NCBI GenBank assembly: GCA_027257055.1
Contig: JAPVLO010000074.1
Coordinates: forward strand, 3,177,001 to 3,241,000
DNA: 64,000 bases
Source of the DNA: Cephalopachus bancanus
Taxonomy: Eukaryota; Chordata; Mammalia; Primates; Tarsiidae
Direction of reading: 5' to 3'
How positions within the stretch are numbered: position 1 is the first letter of the stretch; each line of letters opens with the position of its first letter. Position numbers and translations under genes: made by a program. The notes beneath the pieces are model-generated. The model was given only the letters and a program-made list of their open reading frames with translations, had not been told where the DNA came from and ran no database searches. This document shows, one piece after another, positions 58,895 to 64,000 of this stretch.

Positions 58895-59534
58895 AATCAT
58901 CGTTTAAATTTTACATTTCTTTCATTGTTTCCTAGTTTCCTCTATTCTACCTTAAATATTATGAGTAGGGTTGCTGAACAAATATAGGATGTCTAGTTAC
59001 ATTTGAACTTCAGATAACTAATGAATAATCATTTCATTATAAATATGTCCCAAATATTGCAGGAGACATACTTACACTAAAAATTATTCACTCTTTATCT
59101 GGAATTTAATTGCACATCCTGTATTTTTCTTTGCTAAATATGGCAATCCTACTTCTGAAGAACATAATACATTTCCCAGTTTCTAGGTCAGTGTCTAGCC
59201 TATTGGAAACAGTCCATAATATTTATTGAATCAATACGTGATATTAATTTTTATTTTTTGTAGTTTTTTTTAAGGAATGAATTATGTAACAGGAATAAAA
59301 TATTTCTTAGTTCCTTATTAACTCAGGATCATTTAGAAAGATTCCTTTTCTATACTATAAGGCAGGTTTTGCTTTTCAATGAGCTAGCTTAGACTATTAA
59401 TGGTGAAATTGTAATTTATTCCCAATTTCTCTTCATCCAGCAAATTATAGCATTATCTTTCACTACGTACTAAAGAAAGCAAACTTCTTTTAAAATTATT
59501 TGGGAGACAAAACTGTAGATAGGAAGGTTTGCAA
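58895..59534. other. Anonymous AT-rich sequence
   Basis: Nothing recognised. Confidence 0.5.
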
Positions 59535-59690
59535 TTTTGAGCTAGTAACATAAACACTTTGAGTCTCAGTGATTTTTTTCATCAAAATGACAGAAGAGGG
59601 TTATTATGAGGATCAAATAGGTCAAACAAAAAGTACTAAGAAGTACACTTGGCATATAAGAGGCACTTAGTGGATCTCCCTGTAAGCCCT
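59535..59690 (+). mobile_element. MIR SINE
   Basis: It reads 'tttgagtctcagtgattttt', 'catcaaaatgacagaagagg', 'gttattatgaggatcaaata', 'cttggcatataagaggcac' in MIR order. Confidence 0.8.
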
Positions 59691-61168
59691 TCTTAGCTCC
59701 TTATTACATATATATTTCAAATTAGCTGGGACAAAATATATTGATGACAGTGAAAATAGGAAGCCCCTAAAAATTGCAGAAGACCTCAAAACCAAAGAGC
59801 ACATATTCTTTTATATTTCTAACTCATCTAGGGGGTAGCCAAACTACTAAAAATAGAGGTAATTAATACTACTTTAATTCGTTGATTTGTTTTGTTTCAT
59901 TTAAAAAAATTAAAACTAAAGTTTACAAAATAATTTTGCTTGAGAATAACGTGGACGTATAGAGTATAAAGAAAAGTCCTATGGAGTGATTTAAATCTTT
60001 AGCCCTTTCAAGAAACAATAATGAGTTTAAACAATGTCAGATTAGGACATGAAGTACCAGAAGGATCACTGAACAAGAGCAGGCACGTTTTCAGTGCACT
60101 CTGTCCCATACAAGCTGCATCGTTTAATTACTGGTTCAATGTAAGGTTAATAATTACTATCAACTTTCACATTCACTTAAAGTTTTTCTGAGAAGATATT
60201 AACAATACACTGACATTTAGAGCTTGGGATTTCTATCAAGTATGTGTGCTGGAGAAGGAAGTTTATGGGAGAGACTCCATTATACAGAATACAGGCAATA
60301 GCAGATTTACTCCACCAGTGTAGCCAGTATAAATAATGTTTAACACCTAAAAAAAATCTGTAATTTATCATTCTTTATGTTTCTTAATAGACTTTTTGGG
60401 GGAAATAAATACAGGTTGGGAAGACTGTCAGTCAAGATAGCCAATATGTATCATCTTTGAAGATTAGATTTAGGTGAATATGTTTGTATACATAATTTAA
60501 AATTATTTTTTATAGTAATCTGAATTATTATTCTGAAATGCATTAGCCAATGTTTGTTAACATGCTAAAGGGAATTTTCTTTTTCTAGAATATATCTATA
60601 ATATAATCAACCCAAAATGAAGTGCCTTGTTTGACAGAAAGAGGTAATCTTGATTGTATAAATTTCAAGCTGGTTAAATAATTGGAGACATGACATCTGT
60701 TGAAAAATTTTTTCTTTTGATGTCGGAGAAAGTCTCAGCCCTTTTCTTCACATACTCAGTATAATTTAAGCATCTCATAACGTTTTTACTAGAGTTTTTT
60801 TTAAACATAATATTCCATTTGCAAAACTAATGCTATAAAATGTTAGCCGATCACTAGTCAAACTTATTTTTCTTTCTAGTTAAAATTTTAGTTTATTTTA
60901 AAAATACATTTTTGTCTCTTTTTATTTTAATTTTTACATGCACTTTACATAAGAGGTTAGAGTTAGCTTCCTCCTACCAAGAGATTAAAAAAACAATGAT
61001 ATTAACATTTTACAATTAATAACTTTATCTTCTTGTATAATTTATTTTCCCAATTGCCCATAATTGTTTTGAACACCACCTTACTGCTTTTTTCTCTGCC
61101 CTAACTTCCTTCTGTATGTTGTCAAGCTCAAGAACCAATGACACGATCTCTCATTGATCACAGACAAG
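59691..61168. other. Anonymous AT-rich sequence
   Basis: Nothing recognised. Confidence 0.5.
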
Positions 61169-61181
61169 TATAAAGGACTTT

Positions 61182-61461
61182 TTTTTTTGAGTTGGAGTCT
61201 CACTCTGTCGCCCAGACTGTAGTGCAGTGGCCGCTCCCGGCCACCACAGCCTCGACCTGCTGGGCTCCGGTGATCCTTCCGCCTCAGCCTTCCGAGTAGC
61301 CGGAACTACAGGCATGCACTACCACGCCCGGCTGATTTTTTTATTTATTGTAGAGATGAGGTCTCGCTGCCCAGGCGGGTCTCGAACCCGCGGGCTCAGA
61401 CAATCTACTCACCTCAGCCTCCCAAAGGCGCGGGATTACAGGCTGAGCCACCGAGTCCGGC
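61182..61461 (-). mobile_element. Young lineage-specific dimeric Alu, full length
   Basis: A perfect 13-bp TSD, TATAAAGGACTTT, lies at 61169-61181 and 61462-61474. The tail is short (about 10 T). It is the same subfamily as 5260, 42562 and 58593. The plus frame at 61227-61466 is translated Alu. Confidence 0.96.
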
Positions 61462-62222
61462 TATAAAGGACTTTCTACTCGACCTATCACTTGCATGTCA
61501 AATACGTATTTCACATCTATTATGTCCAAAACTATACTTGTGATCCCTAACTCTCCTGCACAAAAAAAATTTCCTGTGTCCCAAAACTTAAGTCTTGCGA
61601 TTGTTTTTACTTTTTGAGTTATGAGACTAAGCATCATTTAGTTTTTTGTTTTTTTTTCATTTCACATTCTGTTTTCAAAAATCTTGTCATATTTACCTCT
61701 AAACTATAACCCGATCAGGCCACAGCTCTCCATGTCAGGTGCTAATATTCTGGCATAAGTCTTTAATATCTGATACTTGCTTGAACTGTTTCCTAAATGG
61801 GTTGTATACCTGTATATTTTTTGCCATTCCTTCAGTCTGTTCTCCATTGAGCAATCAGAATGATCTTTTATAAATAGATTAGAACATGCAACTTCCAGGA
61901 AACAAAAAATGGTTTCTCATGTCATATAGAGTAGAAGGCAGGTATTTAAGTGGCCAGCAAGATGCTCTGAGACCTGTCCTCCATAACCTGTAGGTCTTGC
62001 ACCTCTCACACTGCTCTTCCCTCAGCTAATTTTTGTCACGCTGCATTTATGTTCTCTAAAACATACCAAGTCCATTCTTGCCTCAGGGAATACTTGCTTT
62101 CTTTTCTGCCTTGAATATACTTCCTGATATTTTATAATGGCTTAGCTCTTCACATTATTCATGTCTCTTCTCAAATGTCACCTCCCCAGAAAGGTTTTCC
62201 TGAAACAATTTGAAACAATATG

Positions 62223-62764
62223 ATCATTTGCCAAGCAAAAATTACACCAGACAAAGTTAAGTGGGCTAGAAAGACGTCATTTAAGCTTATTGAAAAAGGA
62301 GAAAGAGACCACAACCCGAATCTGAACTCAACTCCCCTGAAGCAAAAGAAGTAGAATTTTTAAGAGCTGGAGTAAGAAGGAGCTCATAGGCCATCTGTGT
62401 TTGCTAATTGACTTTACCAAAAGAAAGAGTAAACTTTCTCCCATCTTCATGATAGTAGGTCATTTGATAACTTGGAGCAAGGTGCTCACCTTAGTTAGGC
62501 TCTTACCATTTCATAAAGTCTGGAAGGTAAGGCTTCCATCATTCTTGATAGTTACATTTCACAGAGTTGGCTCTAAGGTAATCAAGAAAGGTGTTTAGAG
62601 ATCTAAAACTGGTACGAGGACTTTTAAAGTGATTTACATCTAAAAGAAGCAGATAAAGAGTATACAACTATAAGCTTTCTAAAGCAAATGTTCTAAGAAA
62701 AGGGAGAGATCGGGTGTGTAATGAGTCACAAACAATGCTGTCTAAAGTCTAGATAAACTGAAAA
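62223..62764. repeat. Unidentified (LTR-like?) repeat inserted in L2
   Basis: About 540 bp interrupts the L2. It shares ordered blocks with 15840-16085 (CCATCTGTGTTTGCTAA; GATTTACATCTAAAAG). Length and lack of an A tail suggest an LTR, but ends and TSD were not resolved. Its 65-codon frame (62401-62598) is not a recognised protein. Confidence 0.5.
62582..62644 (+). repeat. 63-bp perfect duplication, copy 1
   Basis: Identical over 63 nt to 63070-63132. It begins TCAAGAAAGGTGTTTAGAG and ends GATTTACATCTAAA. Here it is an integral part of the unidentified repeat, so this is the source copy. Confidence 0.97.
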
Positions 62765-63069
62765 CATTAAGACTATTTTGCTAACACTTTCCCCTCTCAT
62801 TTTATTCCCTTACTCAACTTTATTTTATTTTTTTCTTTTGACTTGATTATAACTATTTTTTTCCCAATAGACCGTAAGCTTTATAATGGCAGCAATTTTA
62901 TCAATAGGATTCCAAATCACAGTCTTAAAATCTAGATCTATTCCTAGCACACAGTAAGTAAATATTTAATAATTTTTAAAATGAATGATCATGACACTGA
63001 ACAATCAACTTAGTACAAAGCACAATGAGTTGGAAAAATGTGAATCATTAAGGTTTTACAAAATGTATG

Positions 63070-63132
63070 TCAAGAAAGGTGTTTAGAGATCTAAAACTGG
63101 TACGAGGACTTTTAAAGTGATTTACATCTAAA
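63070..63132 (+). repeat. 63-bp perfect duplication, copy 2
   Basis: An exact copy of 62582-62644, placed 488 bp downstream in unrelated sequence beyond the L2 end. It lacks the flanks of the source repeat, so it looks like a copied segment rather than an independent insertion. Confidence 0.97.
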
Positions 63133-64000
63133 TTAAAGTTAAATGTTAATTGACAAGTTTGAGGATAAGAAAATTAACAGAGATGTTTCATTATGATATT
63201 CCCACTATGTATATTTACAGTAAAATACATGAAGTAACACCAGCATTGCAAAATAAACTGCTTCTTTGTTGCAAAATCTCTAAAGCTCAAATGTGGGGTT
63301 TCAAAAAATGTGATGATAATACCAGTCTTTGACCAGATCTTTGGAAAAACGGATTGAGAAAAATAACTGCTATGACTCAGGGTTCTTCAAACTGGCCTGA
63401 AGCAAAAACTCTTGAATTAGTTAACTCTGTTGTGAAATGTACTCCCAGGGAAGAAAAAGAAGAGTGCTTTGTGATGAGTTAATTGCTTAGTCTCATTAGC
63501 TGTCTTCCTTGAGGCTTTAGGACAGGTTTGTATCTCTGCATCACATCTTTGGGGAAAGGAAGGAAGATGAGTTTATCTACCAAGCTTACATAGTGTGATA
63601 GACTTGAGGCCCGGTTAGGTCATGCCCATGAGCTACCTGAGGGACCAGCAGAAGCTTCCTTGGTAGCCCCTAGATTTCTAGAACAGCAAAAGTGGAAACA
63701 AAAGTATATGGGCAGCGTACATTGTTTCTAGAAAATGCCAAAATTGAAATAAAAATAATTTTATAGTTCTGTATATTGGGAATAGTCTACCCTTTGGGCC
63801 ACTCGTGGTTGTTGTTGAACTGTTTATGGCAATCATCTGTCACAGAAGCACCAAAATATATCTCAGTGAATCGACTTGATCTCAGACATACTTCTCTTTA
63901 TTTCTGTGCGGCAAAAAAGAAGCTCATGGCAACCAGAATTGACTATCCCTGCCAGATTTCAACTTTTTAGTTGCCTTTGATTTACTGACAAGAAGATACT
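63133..64000. other. Anonymous sequence
   Basis: Nothing recognised. Frames of 60 and 64 codons have no family resemblance. Confidence 0.5.

Larger units (their letters stand above)
61840..63012 (+). mobile_element. L2 LINE 3' region, split by another repeat
   Basis: Positions 61840-62222 read 'atgatcttttataaatagat', 'agatgctctgagacctgtcc', 'gcctcagggaatacttgc', 'ctcaaatgtcacctcccca' and 'gaaaggttttcctgaaac' in L2 order. The L2 terminus ('gtaagctttataatggcagc', 'cctagcacacagtaagtaaa') follows at 62765-63012. The piece between is an unrelated insertion. Confidence 0.75.

Noticed and set aside
10..63970. All open frames of about 60-143 codons as possible genes
   Set aside because: They are short for a 64-kb vertebrate-type window, occur on both strands at chance density for AT-rich DNA, and those with recognisable residues are L1, Alu or mariner fragments. 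No start context, splice pattern or conserved domain supports a host gene.
1..64000. Mitochondrial insertion (NUMT), rRNA, snRNA or tRNA pseudogene
   Set aside because: I looked because such insertions are common in primates but saw no stretch of mitochondrial coding, rRNA or tRNA sequence. A search would be needed to exclude short ones.

Overview
This window looks like nuclear DNA of a primate. No single-copy protein-coding gene, RNA gene or exon could be supported in its 64 kb. The evidence for a primate is five copies of a dimeric, 7SL-derived Alu with clean target-site duplications (TSDs), plus decayed AluJ-like and monomeric Alu copies. The young Alu and the main L1 3' end are not the human types. 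The tRNA-derived SINE common in lemurs and lorises was not seen. I therefore infer a tarsier-like primate; this is inference only. The sequence is AT-rich, and every longer reading frame is either a chance frame or part of a transposable element.

Layout. 1-6.3 kb: L1 3' ends, an MLT1-like LTR carrying a small poly-A-tailed insert, a MER5A split by an L1, a 5'-inverted (twin-primed) L1, a young Alu and an unidentified poly-A-tailed insert. 7.1-9.9 kb: an unidentified GA-rich repeat, then a roughly 360-bp inverted duplication with a 720-bp spacer, followed at once by a roughly 300-bp palindromic AT-rich repeat. 10-22 kb: mostly anonymous sequence with old Alu, L1, MER5A and Alu-half copies. 22.5-24.1 kb: an L2 broken by an old L1, an Alu monomer and a younger L1 that sits inside the old L1; both L1s carry 5' inversions. 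24-44 kb: anonymous AT-rich sequence, L2 and MIR relics, a mariner transposase fragment (DD34D geometry) nested in an older repeat, and a second copy of the GA-rich repeat. 44.65-56.0 kb: two L1s that both reach their 5' ends and lie head to head about 120 bp apart. The left one (minus) has an internal deletion and a local inversion; the right one (plus) is about 6.5 kb and full length. 57-64 kb: old Alu, L1, L2 and MIR, two young Alus, an unidentified repeat inside an L2, and a perfect 63-bp duplication.

Nothing here works as an operon or pathway. The biology is retrotransposition, DNA transposition, and local rearrangement by inversion, palindrome formation and short templated duplication. 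Family names come from remembered consensus sequences, not from a search, and boundaries not fixed by a TSD are good to about 10-30 bp.
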